Source: Arthrobacter cupressi
GTDB lineage: Bacteria; Actinomycetota; Actinomycetes; Actinomycetales; Micrococcaceae
Assembly (NCBI RefSeq): GCF_900099975.1
Contig: NZ_FNEI01000001.1
Span: 310,001-374,000 of the forward strand
Direction: 5' to 3'
Length of the DNA stretch: 64,000 bases
Each line of letters starts with the position of its first letter. Positions within the stretch are counted from its first letter, which is position 1. Below are positions 25,097 to 34,057 of the stretch, piece after piece. The position numbers and the translations under genes were made by a program. The notes below the pieces were generated by a model. The model did not search any database, was not told the DNA's origin, and worked only from the letters and a program-made list of their open reading frames with translations.

Positions 25097-25732
25097 TCCC
25101 GGCTCGTGGAAGTGATCGCCGCCCTGCGCGAGCACTGCCCCTGGATGGGTGCCCTCACCCACGAATCCCTCGTGGAGTACCTGATCGAGGAAGCCTACGA
25201 AGTGGTGGACTCGATCGAGGCGGGCACGGAGGCCGAACTCGCCGGGGAACTGGGCGACGTCCTCCTCCAGGTGGTGCTGCACGCCCGGCTCGCCGAAGAG
25301 CACGGCCGCTTCGACTTCGACGACGTCGCCTGGGCCATCACCGCAAAGATGGTCCGGCGTAACCCGCACGTCTTCCGGCCCGACGGCACGCTGCAGGATT
25401 CCTTCCCGGCCACCGTCGAGGAAATCGAGCAAAAGTGGGATGCGGTCAAAAGAGCCGAAAAGCCCGGCCGCAGTGATCCGTTCGAGGGCATTCCGCCGCA
25501 CCTCCCGGCGCTCTCCCTCGCGCAGAAATCCCTCGACCGGGCCCACAGGGCAGGGCGCGCCGGAAAGCCGGATCCCGCCGTCGGGCCCGTCCCGGTCCAC
25601 CCGACGGAAGCCGAACTCGGCGACTATCTGCTCGCCGTTGCCGCCGCAGCGCGGGAGCAGGGATTCGACGCCGAACGGGCCCTGCGCGGCGCCGTGCGCC
25701 GCTACCAGGGGCGGGAGGAAGGAAGCCGCTGA
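25094..25732 (+). CDS. mazG: MazG family NTP pyrophosphohydrolase
   Basis: This all-alpha pyrophosphatase of about 212 residues hydrolyses (d)NTPs to monophosphates. The signature LIEEAYEVVDSIE plus LAGELGDVLLQVVLHARLAEE provides the EExxE...ExxD metal site. The N-terminal HCPWMGALTHESL matches MazG HCPWD-type sequence with a methionine in place of the usual aspartate. The C-terminal 60 residues are less conserved. GTG 25094 follows GGAGGA but both lie in a perfect hairpin arm; the alternative is TTG 25028 inside the end of add, which lacks a ribosome-binding site. Nucleotide housekeeping fits the preceding cluster. Confidence 0.82.
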   Translation: MSRLVEVIAALREHCPWMGALTHESLVEYLIEEAYEVVDSIEAGTEAELAGELGDVLLQVVLHARLAEEHGRFDFDDVAWAITAKMVRRNPHVFRPDGTLQDSFPATVEEIEQKWDAVKRAEKPGRSDPFEGIPPHLPALSLAQKSLDRAHRAGRAGKPDPAVGPVPVHPTEAELGDYLLAVAAAAREQGFDAERALRGAVRRYQGREEGSR

Positions 25733-25816
25733 GGTGCCTTCCAGGAAACCGTTCCGTAACCTTGGCCACTCTCGACTAGGCTAGTGCCGACGAGGACGTC
25801 GAGACTTTCCCTCTAG

Positions 25817-27133
<1,317 letters not shown>

Positions 27134-27291
27134 CATCCGCGAAAACGGCTGACCGGTGGCTATGGTGGAAAGACCATGGCCACCGGTTCCGTTTAACGGA
27201 AACACCCGCTCCGTGCGGCCGTGCGGAACGTTGAACGCAGCAGGCCGCCGGGCATGCACCACGCAGTACAAGCAGGCAGTACAGGAGTGTC

Positions 27292-28017
27292 ATGGCAACC
27301 CGCCGTCCCAAGGTCCCCCGCGCTGACGCCCTCGGCCGGCCCCAGCAGAAGGCCGACGGCGGCGACGTCATCCGGGCGGATTTCGGCGACTCCCGCAAAG
27401 CCCCCGCAGCTGCTGAAAACAGTGGTCCGGCAGCTCCGGCGTCACCCGCCGCTCCGTCCGCTGGGTCCCCCGGAACGAAGAGCCCGGCGGTAAAGGAGGG
27501 CGGTCCCACGGCCGCCAAGCCCAAAGGCGCCGTCCCGAAGGCGAACACCGCCAAGGCCGCACCGCAACCCGTGATCTCCAAGACGGGCGGCACCACCGGC
27601 GGCCCGGCGAAGGACGGCGAGGACCCGGTCCCGGCCAAGGCGTTTTCCGGGCGCATGCTGGCGCTGGCCGTCGTCATGATTGCCATCACGGTGCTGCTGG
27701 CCCCGACGGTGAAGATCTTCCTGGAAAAGCGCGCCGAAATCTCCGCCCTGGAGACCGAAATCGCCAACAAACAGGCCGAACAGGATGACCTGAAAAAGCA
27801 GCTTTCGCGTTGGCAGGACCCCAACTACGTCAAACAGCAGGCGCGCGACCGCATTAACATGGTTATGCCGGGTGAAACGGGCTACTGGGTATTTGGTGCG
27901 GATGTTCCCGCCGGAACCCCGGGTGGCCGCACCGGCAACGGAGCGTCCGGAACCCCGGGAAACCTGCCCTGGGTGGATGGCCTGTGGGAGTCGATCCGAC
28001 GCTCGGCAACAGACTAG
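27292..28017 (+). CDS. divIC: septum formation initiator (DivIC/FtsB family)
   Basis: This bitopic cell-division protein of 241 residues recruits the FtsL/FtsQ complex to the septum. Residues 1-117 form a long disordered cytoplasmic tail rich in A, P, K and G. One membrane helix spans about 118-140. A coiled coil follows (LEKRAEISALETEIANK), ending in the family motif NYVKQQARDRINMVMPGETGYWV at about 180-203. The long N-terminal tail is an actinobacterial habit. AGGAG precedes the ATG. The 158-nt gap after eno contains no gene. Confidence 0.9.
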   Translation: MATRRPKVPRADALGRPQQKADGGDVIRADFGDSRKAPAAAENSGPAAPASPAAPSAGSPGTKSPAVKEGGPTAAKPKGAVPKANTAKAAPQPVISKTGGTTGGPAKDGEDPVPAKAFSGRMLALAVVMIAITVLLAPTVKIFLEKRAEISALETEIANKQAEQDDLKKQLSRWQDPNYVKQQARDRINMVMPGETGYWVFGADVPAGTPGGRTGNGASGTPGNLPWVDGLWESIRRSATD

Positions 28018-28084
28018 ACGCGGTGCCCGCCGCCGTCGTGCCCTGGAGGGGACGGCAGAACAGGGCAGGAAGGTGGCAGCGCCA

Positions 28085-28768
28085 GTGCAAGAGAACACGG
28101 CCCCTGCGACGGAGGAATCCCGCACGCCCTCGGCACATGACCTGGACGTCCTGAGCCGCCAGCTCGGCCGGCCCGTGCGCGATGTGGTGGAAATTCCCGC
28201 CCGCTGCGTCTGCGGCAACCCCCTGGTGGCGGCAACCGCGCCGCGGCTGAGCAACGGCACTCCGTTCCCCACCACGTTCTACCTGACCCACCCGGTCATC
28301 ACCTCCGCCGTCTCGCGCCTCGAAGCCGGCGGAACCATGAACGAGATGAACGACCGCCTCGCCGCCGATTCCGGACTGGCAGAGGCCTACCGCGGCGCGC
28401 ACGAAGCCTACCTGCGCGCGCGGGACGAGATCGCCGGCCGCTCCGGCACCGGCGACGTCCCGGAAATCGCCGGGGTCTCCGCCGGCGGCATGCCCACCCG
28501 CGTCAAGTGCCTGCACGTGCTGGTGGGCCATTCCCTTGCCGCCGGCCCGGGCGTCAACCCCCTCGGCGACGAGGCCCTGGACGCCATCGCCGAGTGGTGG
28601 ACCAAGGACCGCTGCTACTGCGCCGGCGCCTGGGAGACCGAAGGCGAGGCCCCGTCGAAGGACCTCAGCCGCCACGGGCCGCAGGGGCTGCCCGGCATCG
28701 TGGGCCGGCCTGCACCGGTCCGCAAGTCCCAAAGCACGTCCCCGACCACGGAAGAAGGCACTGCATGA
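28085..28768 (+). CDS. DUF501 domain protein
   Basis: The product is about 227 residues, of unknown function. DUF501 features are visible: CVCGNP near residue 40, the FPTTFYLTHP stretch, RLEAGGTMNEMNDR, VKCLHVLVGHSLAAGPGVNPLGDEAL and the CYCAGAW end with paired cysteines that could bind metal. The family always sits beside eno, divIC and ppx in actinobacteria in my recollection. GTG 28085 is preferred because AGGAAGG lies 10 nt ahead; GTG 28073 is an alternative. The stop overlaps ppx by 4 nt. Confidence 0.82.
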   Translation: MQENTAPATEESRTPSAHDLDVLSRQLGRPVRDVVEIPARCVCGNPLVAATAPRLSNGTPFPTTFYLTHPVITSAVSRLEAGGTMNEMNDRLAADSGLAEAYRGAHEAYLRARDEIAGRSGTGDVPEIAGVSAGGMPTRVKCLHVLVGHSLAAGPGVNPLGDEALDAIAEWWTKDRCYCAGAWETEGEAPSKDLSRHGPQGLPGIVGRPAPVRKSQSTSPTTEEGTA

Positions 28769-29706
28769 AGCGCGTAGCTGCGATCGACTGCGGCACCAAC
28801 TCCATCCGCCTGCTGATTGCCGACGTCAACGGCGGCGGCACCGGAGCCCCGCTGAACGACGTCGTGCGCGAGATGCGCGTGGTGCGCCTCGGCCAGGGGG
28901 TGGACGCCACGGGTGAACTCGCCCCCGAAGCCCTGGAACGCACGTTTGCGGCGAGCCGCGACTACGCCCGCCTGATCGAGGAACACGGCGCCGGCGGAGT
29001 CCGCTTCGTTGCCACCTCGGCCAGCCGTGACGCCCGCAACCGCCAGGTCTTCGTGGACGGCATCCGCGAGCTGTTCGGCGTGGAACCGGAAGTGGTGTCC
29101 GGCGATGAGGAAGCGGCGCTGTCCTTCGCCGGCGCCAGCAGCGTGCTCCCCTCGCGGGGCAAGGATCCCGTGCTGGTGGTTGACCTGGGCGGCGGCAGCA
29201 CCGAGTTCGTCCTCGGCGACGCCGACGGCGTGATCGCGGCCAAGTCGGTGGACATCGGCTGCGTCCGGCTCACCGAACGCCACCTGCGCAGCGATCCGCC
29301 CACGGCGGCGGAAATCGCCGCGGCGGAGGCCGACGTCGACGCCGCCATCGACCTCGCGGCGCAGACGGTCCCTCTGGAACGCAGCACCGCCGTCGTTGGG
29401 GTGGCCGGCTCCATCACCACCATTACGGCACACGCCCTCGGCCTGGAACGCTACGAACCGGGCAGGATCCATGGTGCCACCCTTGATCTCGAACAGATCA
29501 GCAAGGCCGCCACGGAACTGCTGGAAATGAGCCGCGAAGAGCGGGCGAAGCTGCCGTACATGCACCCCGGACGGGTGGACGTCATCGGCGCGGGCGCCCT
29601 GGTCTGGCGGCGCATCCTGCAGCGGCTCGCGCAGGGCAGCTCCATCGCTGCTGCGACCTCGAGCGAACACGACATCCTCGACGGCATCGCGCTGAGTATC
29701 CGCTGA
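28765..29706 (+). CDS. ppx: Ppx/GppA exopolyphosphatase family protein
   Basis: This 313-residue single-module member of the ASKHA superfamily hydrolyses polyphosphate or pppGpp. AAIDCGTNSIRLLIADV at the N-terminus and VVDLGGGSTEFVLGD at about 140 are the two phosphate-binding motifs; the glutamate in ATSASRDA-adjacent sequence is near residue 90. It lacks the C-terminal HD domain of long Ppx proteins, like the short actinobacterial forms. ATG 28765 overlaps the DUF501 stop (ATGA), and its own stop overlaps the protease start by one base. Confidence 0.92.
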   Translation: MKRVAAIDCGTNSIRLLIADVNGGGTGAPLNDVVREMRVVRLGQGVDATGELAPEALERTFAASRDYARLIEEHGAGGVRFVATSASRDARNRQVFVDGIRELFGVEPEVVSGDEEAALSFAGASSVLPSRGKDPVLVVDLGGGSTEFVLGDADGVIAAKSVDIGCVRLTERHLRSDPPTAAEIAAAEADVDAAIDLAAQTVPLERSTAVVGVAGSITTITAHALGLERYEPGRIHGATLDLEQISKAATELLEMSREERAKLPYMHPGRVDVIGAGALVWRRILQRLAQGSSIAAATSSEHDILDGIALSIR

Positions 29707-31103
29707 TGGCGCGCCTGTTGACGGCCACCGGATTACGACGGCGCCACCGCACCTTTTCCGCCACCCTGACCGCCCTGCTCGCCACCACCGGGCTCGCTGC
29801 CGCCATGGCGGCGGGCGGCCTGGCCACGGCGAGCCCGGCCGCCGCCGACGCCTGGCGGGACAAGGAGTACTGGCTCAAGGAATCCGGGATCTCCGAAGCC
29901 TGGAAGGAATCCAAGGGCGCCGGAGTGAAGGTCGCGATCATCGACAGCGGCGTGGACGGACGGCATCCGGACCTCAGGGGGGCCGTGGTCGGCGGAACAG
30001 ACGTCTCCGGCTCCGGAAACCCTGACGGCCAGAAGTCCATCGGTGCCAAGCCCGAACACGGCACCCTGGTGGCCACTCTGCTGGCCGGCCGCGGTCACCA
30101 GCGGACAAGTTCCTCCTCCCCGCCCGCCTCCGGAACCAGCAGCGGGGGACCGGACGGCATCATCGGTGTCGCCCCGGAGGCGGACATCCTCTCCGTCTCC
30201 ACCTGGCTCGGCTCGCCGAACCCCGCCGGAAAGACTGACCAGGAACAGATCCCGGTGGCCGTGCGCTGGGCCGTGGACCATGGCGCGAAGGTCATCAACA
30301 TCTCACTCGGCAGCACCTCTCCGGAGTGGCCGCAGAGCTGGGACGCGGCCTTCCTGTATGCCGAACAAAAAGACGTGGTGATCGTGGCAGCCGCAGGCAA
30401 CCGCATCGGCGGGAACGTCCAGGTCGGTGCACCCGCCACGATCCCCGGTGTGCTGACAGTGGCCGGCCTCGACAGGGACGGCAAGGCCAGCGTGGACTCG
30501 TCCTCGCAAGGCATCAGCATCGGCGTGGCCGCCCCGGCGGAGGAACTGATCGGCGGCATGCCGGGCGGACGGTACGCCGAATGGGCGGGAACCTCCGGAG
30601 CCACGCCCATCGTCTCCGGCGTGGCCGCCCTGATCCGTTCCAAGTGGCCGGACATGAGCGCCAAGCAAGTGGTGAACCGGATCGTCACCACCGCCAAGGA
30701 CGCCGGCGTCAAGGGCAAGGACCCGATCTACGGCTACGGTGTGCTGGACGCGAAGGCAGCGCTGTCCGCCACCGTTCCGGAAGCGAAGAGCAACCCGCTC
30801 GGCTCCATCAACGAGTGGATCCGCGTCCACCGGCGCGGCGATTTCAGCACCCCCACCCAGGAGCCGAGCCCCAGCAAGAAGGCAAGCGCCAAGCCGACCC
30901 TCCAGGATCCCACCGTTCCGGCCGCCAAGGCCCCGGCAGCGGCCGGAACAGCACTCCCCGGGGTGGTGATCATAGGCTTCGGGGCGATCTTCATCGGCAT
31001 CGTGGCGGCGGCCGGTGTGCAGCTGCGCCGGGTGTACCGCAAGACGCCCGCCGAACCTGACACGGGCACCCTCGACAAGGTGGAACCAGGCACCGGAAAG
31101 TAG
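29706..31103 (+). CDS. membrane-anchored S8 subtilisin-like serine protease
   Basis: This 465-residue exported protease has a signal peptide at about 1-47. The catalytic triad is D80 (AIIDSGVDG), H118 (PEHGTLVA) and S297 (GTSGATP), with oxyanion N232 in AAAGN. A linker of about 60 residues rich in S, P, A and K leads to a single membrane helix near 415-437 and a short basic cytoplasmic tail. The plan resembles mycosins, but no ESX genes are nearby. It overlaps ppx by one base and ends the eno-divIC-DUF501-ppx run. Its target is unknown. Confidence 0.9.
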   Translation: MARLLTATGLRRRHRTFSATLTALLATTGLAAAMAAGGLATASPAAADAWRDKEYWLKESGISEAWKESKGAGVKVAIIDSGVDGRHPDLRGAVVGGTDVSGSGNPDGQKSIGAKPEHGTLVATLLAGRGHQRTSSSSPPASGTSSGGPDGIIGVAPEADILSVSTWLGSPNPAGKTDQEQIPVAVRWAVDHGAKVINISLGSTSPEWPQSWDAAFLYAEQKDVVIVAAAGNRIGGNVQVGAPATIPGVLTVAGLDRDGKASVDSSSQGISIGVAAPAEELIGGMPGGRYAEWAGTSGATPIVSGVAALIRSKWPDMSAKQVVNRIVTTAKDAGVKGKDPIYGYGVLDAKAALSATVPEAKSNPLGSINEWIRVHRRGDFSTPTQEPSPSKKASAKPTLQDPTVPAAKAPAAAGTALPGVVIIGFGAIFIGIVAAAGVQLRRVYRKTPAEPDTGTLDKVEPGTGK

Positions 31104-31140
31104 CCTCACACGCCCTGCGGGAGAGGCCTGGGAAGCAGTT

Positions 31141-31156
31141 AGTGAAGATTTTCACA
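31141..31156 (+). promoter_or_regulatory. Rex- or CRP-type operator before ndh
   Basis: AGTGAAgattTTCACA is an inverted repeat with GTGA-N6-TCAC spacing. It covers the -35 region of the ndh promoter. It matches the Streptomyces Rex consensus TGTGAAC-N3-TTCACA at 11 of 13 fixed positions and also fits a CRP site. Confidence 0.55.
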
Positions 31157-31164
31157 AAGTGCGC

Positions 31165-31170
31165 TATTCT
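31165..31170 (+). promoter_or_regulatory. -10 box of ndh
   Basis: TATTCT lies 6 nt before ATG 31177. This is a probable leaderless promoter controlled by the palindrome just upstream. Confidence 0.6.
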
Positions 31171-31176
31171 GGATTC

Positions 31177-32625
31177 ATGGCACCCACCCCTGAGCTTATT
31201 GACCGTCCCCGAGTCCTCGTTGTCGGCGGCGGTTACGTCGGCCTCTACGTCGCACTGAAGTTGCAGAAGAAGATCGCAAACGCCGGTGGCATCGTCACCG
31301 TCGTCGATCCGCTGCCCTACATGACCTACCAGCCCTTCCTCCCCGAAGTGGCCGGCGGCAACATCGAGGCGCGCCACGCTGTCGTCTCCCACCGCCAGCA
31401 CCTCAAGCAGACCGAGCTGATCCAGGGCCGCGTCACCAGCATCGACCACGCCAACCGCACCGCGGTTGTCGCTCCGGCCGACGGTGGCGCCCCGTTTGAG
31501 ATCCCGTACTTCGACGTCGTCCTGGCCGCCGGTGCCATCACCCGCACCTTCCCGATCAAGGGCCTGGCGGACAAGGGCATCGGCCTGAAGACCATCGAGG
31601 AAGCCGTTGCGCTGCGCAACAAGGTCCTCGAGCGCATCGAAGCTGCTTCCACCATGACCGACGCCGCCGAGCGCGCCAAGGCCCTGACCTTCGTGGTCGT
31701 CGGCGGCGGCTTCGCCGGCATCGAGTGCATCACCGAAATGGAAGACCTCGCCCGCGCCGCGGTCCGGAACAACCCGCGCGTCAAGCAGGAGGAAGTCCGC
31801 TTCATCCTGGTCGAGGCCATGGGCCGCATCATGCCCGAGGTCACGGCCCCGCAGGCCGAGTGGGTTGTTGAGCACCTGCGCAGCCGCGGCATCGAGGTGC
31901 TGCTGAACACCTCCCTCGACAACGCCGAGGGCACCCTGAAGCTGATCAACATGCCGGACAAGTCCCCGGCCGAGGAAGTTGCCGCGGACACCCTGGTGTG
32001 GGCCGCCGGTGTGCAGGCCAACCCGATGGTCCGCTCCACCGACTTCCCGCTGGAACCGCGCGGCCGCGTCAAGGTCCTCCCGGACCTGCGCATCGGCGGC
32101 GACGAGGGCATCGTCGAGAACGCCTGGGCCGCCGGCGACATCGCCGCCGTCCCGGACCTCACCGGCAAGGGCCTGCCGGACGGCACCTGCGTGCCGAACG
32201 CCCAGCACGCGCTGCGCCAGGCCAAGAAGCTCGCCAAGAACCTCTGGGCTTCGCGCTGGGACAAGCCGCTGGCTGACTACAAGCACAAGAACCTCGGTGC
32301 GGTGGCCGGCTTCGGCGAGTGGAAGGGCGTTGCCAACATCAACCTCCTGGGCCGCATCGGCCTCAAGGGCGGCCTCGCCTGGCTGGCGCACCGTGGCTAC
32401 CACGGCCTGGCCATGCCCACCGTCGAGCGCAAGGTCCGCGTGATCTTCGGCTGGATCCTGGCCTTCTTCGCGGGCCGCGACACCACCCAGCTCATCGACT
32501 TGGACAACCCGCGGGGTGCCTTCGTGGCCGCCGCCACTCCGGCCCCCAAGCCCGCTGCCGCTCCGGCGCCCGCGGCCCCGGCCGAGGACAAGGACAAGGC
32601 GCCGGTCACGGCCGACGCCAAGTAA
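31177..32625 (+). CDS. ndh: type II NADH dehydrogenase (NADH:quinone oxidoreductase)
   Basis: This 482-residue monotopic flavoprotein passes electrons from NADH to menaquinone without pumping protons. The FAD motif VVGGGYVGLYVALKL is at about residue 11, the NADH-binding fold VVVGGGFAGIECITEM near 170, and DTLVWAAGV plus AWAAGDIAAV mark the second FAD contact. The C-terminal region supplies the membrane-binding helices and ends in an A/P-rich tail of 30 residues. The start is set by TATTCT 6 nt ahead. A Rex/CRP-like palindrome covers the promoter, suggesting control by the NADH/NAD ratio or by a CRP protein. Confidence 0.93.
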   Translation: MAPTPELIDRPRVLVVGGGYVGLYVALKLQKKIANAGGIVTVVDPLPYMTYQPFLPEVAGGNIEARHAVVSHRQHLKQTELIQGRVTSIDHANRTAVVAPADGGAPFEIPYFDVVLAAGAITRTFPIKGLADKGIGLKTIEEAVALRNKVLERIEAASTMTDAAERAKALTFVVVGGGFAGIECITEMEDLARAAVRNNPRVKQEEVRFILVEAMGRIMPEVTAPQAEWVVEHLRSRGIEVLLNTSLDNAEGTLKLINMPDKSPAEEVAADTLVWAAGVQANPMVRSTDFPLEPRGRVKVLPDLRIGGDEGIVENAWAAGDIAAVPDLTGKGLPDGTCVPNAQHALRQAKKLAKNLWASRWDKPLADYKHKNLGAVAGFGEWKGVANINLLGRIGLKGGLAWLAHRGYHGLAMPTVERKVRVIFGWILAFFAGRDTTQLIDLDNPRGAFVAAATPAPKPAAAPAPAAPAEDKDKAPVTADAK

Positions 32626-32686
32626 ATCCCCACCGCCTCCCTAACCTCGCTGGCGCTCGGCCAGGGAACCCGGGCGGCGTGGGCCC
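32626..32686 (+). repeat. intergenic dispersed repeat, copy B
   Basis: This 61-bp element begins at the base after the ndh stop codon. Its outer 23 and 27 bases match the reverse complement of 5651-5712 exactly, while the central 11-12 bases differ. Copy C is at 23799-23858. Confidence 0.75.
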
Positions 32687-32695
32687 TGCAAACGC

Positions 32696-32737
32696 ACGAC
32701 GGCGGCCGTCTCCCACCCGGGAGGCGGCCGCCGTCGT
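32696..32737 (+). terminator. hairpin terminator after ndh
   Basis: A 19-bp stem with one G-U pair (32696-32714 with 32719-32737) and a 4-nt loop lies 10 bp after repeat copy B. No T-tract follows. Confidence 0.7.
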
Positions 32738-32764
32738 CGTATCCGCTGCACACAAGCCCGGCCA

Positions 32765-32770
32765 TAGACT
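32765..32770 (+). promoter_or_regulatory. -10 box of the ACT-GNAT gene
   Basis: TAGACT lies 7 nt before ATG 32778. This is a probable leaderless promoter. Confidence 0.5.
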
Positions 32771-32777
32771 GTCTGCC

Positions 32778-33713
32778 ATGGCAGGCGAAACTGATCTGAC
32801 GGCGCTCCTGGCGTCCATGAACCCGGTGCTCCGGGAGGGTGACTACGTCTACGCGCTGTGGCCGCACGGCAAACCGCTGGAAGGCGGCATCGAGGCCGCC
32901 GTACGCGAAGCAGAAGGCCTCACCGTGGTGCTGCACCGGGACGAGGCCGAGCGGCTGGGCCTGTCCTACGACTTCGTGGCCGCCTGGATCACCCTGCAGG
33001 TCCACTCCGCGCTCGAAGCGGTGGGCCTCACGGCCGCGGTCAGCTCCGCCCTCGGCGCGGCGGGCATCAGCTGCAACGTCCTGGCCGGCTTCCATCACGA
33101 CCACCTCCTGGTCCCCACCGGGCAGGGAGCGCACGCACTGGAGGTCCTTTCCCGCCTGCAGCAGGGGCTGGTGCTGCGCGGCGAAGTTCCCGCGGACCGC
33201 GACGCGATCCTGTCCCTGACCGCGTCGGCCTTCTCGATCAGTCCAGTGACGGGCCTGCCGGTGGACGGGATCCCGGCCGAAGTGGGGCTCCTGGAGGAAC
33301 TGTTCGACTGCGATGAATACCTGCCCGAGTTCAGCATCGTGGCCGAGCTGGGTGGCGAGATCGTGGGACATGTGATCAGCACCCGCGGCGCCGTGGACGG
33401 GCTCGCCTTCCTGGGGCTCGGTCCCATCAGCGTGGAGCCGCACCTGCAGCGGCGCGGGATCGGCTCGGCCCTGCTGCGCGAGACCGCCCGCCGTGCCGAG
33501 GCCGCAGGGGAGGCGGGCATCGCCCTGCTCGGCAGCACCGTGTTCTACCCGCGCTTCGGCTACGTGCCCGGCGACTCCGTCGGGGTCCAGTCCCCGGATC
33601 CGGCCTGGGGGGATCACTTCCAGGTGCTGCCGCTGTCCGGAATGCCGGACGGCGGCCGGCCCGACGGCGGCCGGGGAACCTTCCGCTACGCGGCGCCTTT
33701 CGAACGGCTCTAA
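32778..33713 (+). CDS. ACT domain-GNAT acetyltransferase fusion
   Basis: The 311-residue protein has two parts. Residues 1-130 resemble stand-alone ACT-type proteins: MNPVLREGDYVYALW, HSALEAVGLTAAVSSALGAAGI and FHHDHLLVPTGQGAHAL are characteristic. Residues 133-311 are a GNAT N-acetyltransferase with acetyl-CoA loop QRRGIGSALLRET and a C-terminal FYPRFGYVPG, like YhbS-type enzymes. An ACT module could let a small ligand, often an amino acid, tune acetylation; that is inference. The tail contains a small GGRPDGGR repeat. It is transcribed alone, between the ndh terminator and a tRNA gene. Confidence 0.82.
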   Translation: MAGETDLTALLASMNPVLREGDYVYALWPHGKPLEGGIEAAVREAEGLTVVLHRDEAERLGLSYDFVAAWITLQVHSALEAVGLTAAVSSALGAAGISCNVLAGFHHDHLLVPTGQGAHALEVLSRLQQGLVLRGEVPADRDAILSLTASAFSISPVTGLPVDGIPAEVGLLEELFDCDEYLPEFSIVAELGGEIVGHVISTRGAVDGLAFLGLGPISVEPHLQRRGIGSALLRETARRAEAAGEAGIALLGSTVFYPRFGYVPGDSVGVQSPDPAWGDHFQVLPLSGMPDGGRPDGGRGTFRYAAPFERL

Positions 33714-33757
33714 TTTCGCCCGGCGCCGCACGGGCGCTGGGTTACGATTGTGCGGGC

Positions 33758-33831
33758 GCCCCAGTAGCCCAATTGGCAGAGGCAGCGGACTTAAAATCCG
33801 CAAAGTCAGGGTTCGAGTCCCTGCTGGGGCA
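33758..33831 (+). tRNA. tRNA-Leu (anticodon TAA)
   Basis: A 74-nt cloverleaf: acceptor stem GCCCCAG/CTGGGGC (7 bp), anticodon stem GCGGA/TCCGC around loop CTTAAAA (anticodon TAA, reading UUA), T-arm CAGGG-TTCGAGT-CCCTG, discriminator A, and no encoded CCA. The variable loop is only 5 nt (AAAGT), although tRNA-Leu normally has a long variable arm. TACGAT at 33743-33748 is a plausible -10 box. Confidence 0.88.
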
Positions 33832-34057
33832 CAATAGCCGCGGCATTTCCGCCGCCGTCGCATTCCCGGATTTCCGCAAAATTCAGACGATACTCCCGCG
33901 CCCTGAAAAGGATTCCCCACAGGCAACGAGTGTTATAGGGATGTGACCTGATTCACTTATCTTCCCGGTCTGATTGCACTAGTTTGAGTCGTATTCAGGA
34001 CTACCTGATCTATCGCATCAAAGGCAGTTCGCACCTTTCGATCGAGGAGACAAACAT
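33832..34057. other. non-coding region before livJ
   Basis: These 226 nt hold no gene. They contain a CRP-like palindrome at 33942-33957. The stretch around 33970-34010 is AT-richer (TTTGAG, TATTCA), where the livJ promoter probably lies; I cannot assign its boxes with confidence. Confidence 0.5.
33942..33957 (+). promoter_or_regulatory. CRP/GlxR-like operator before livJ
   Basis: TGTGA-CCTGAT-TCACT matches the CRP core TGTGA-N6-TCACA at 9 of 10 fixed positions. Its centre is 108 nt upstream of the livJ ATG. Confidence 0.5.

Noticed and set aside
29706..31103. Type VII secretion (ESX) locus because of the mycosin-like protease
   Set aside because: No EccC/EccD or WXG100 genes are anywhere in the window; the protease sits in the eno-ppx operon.
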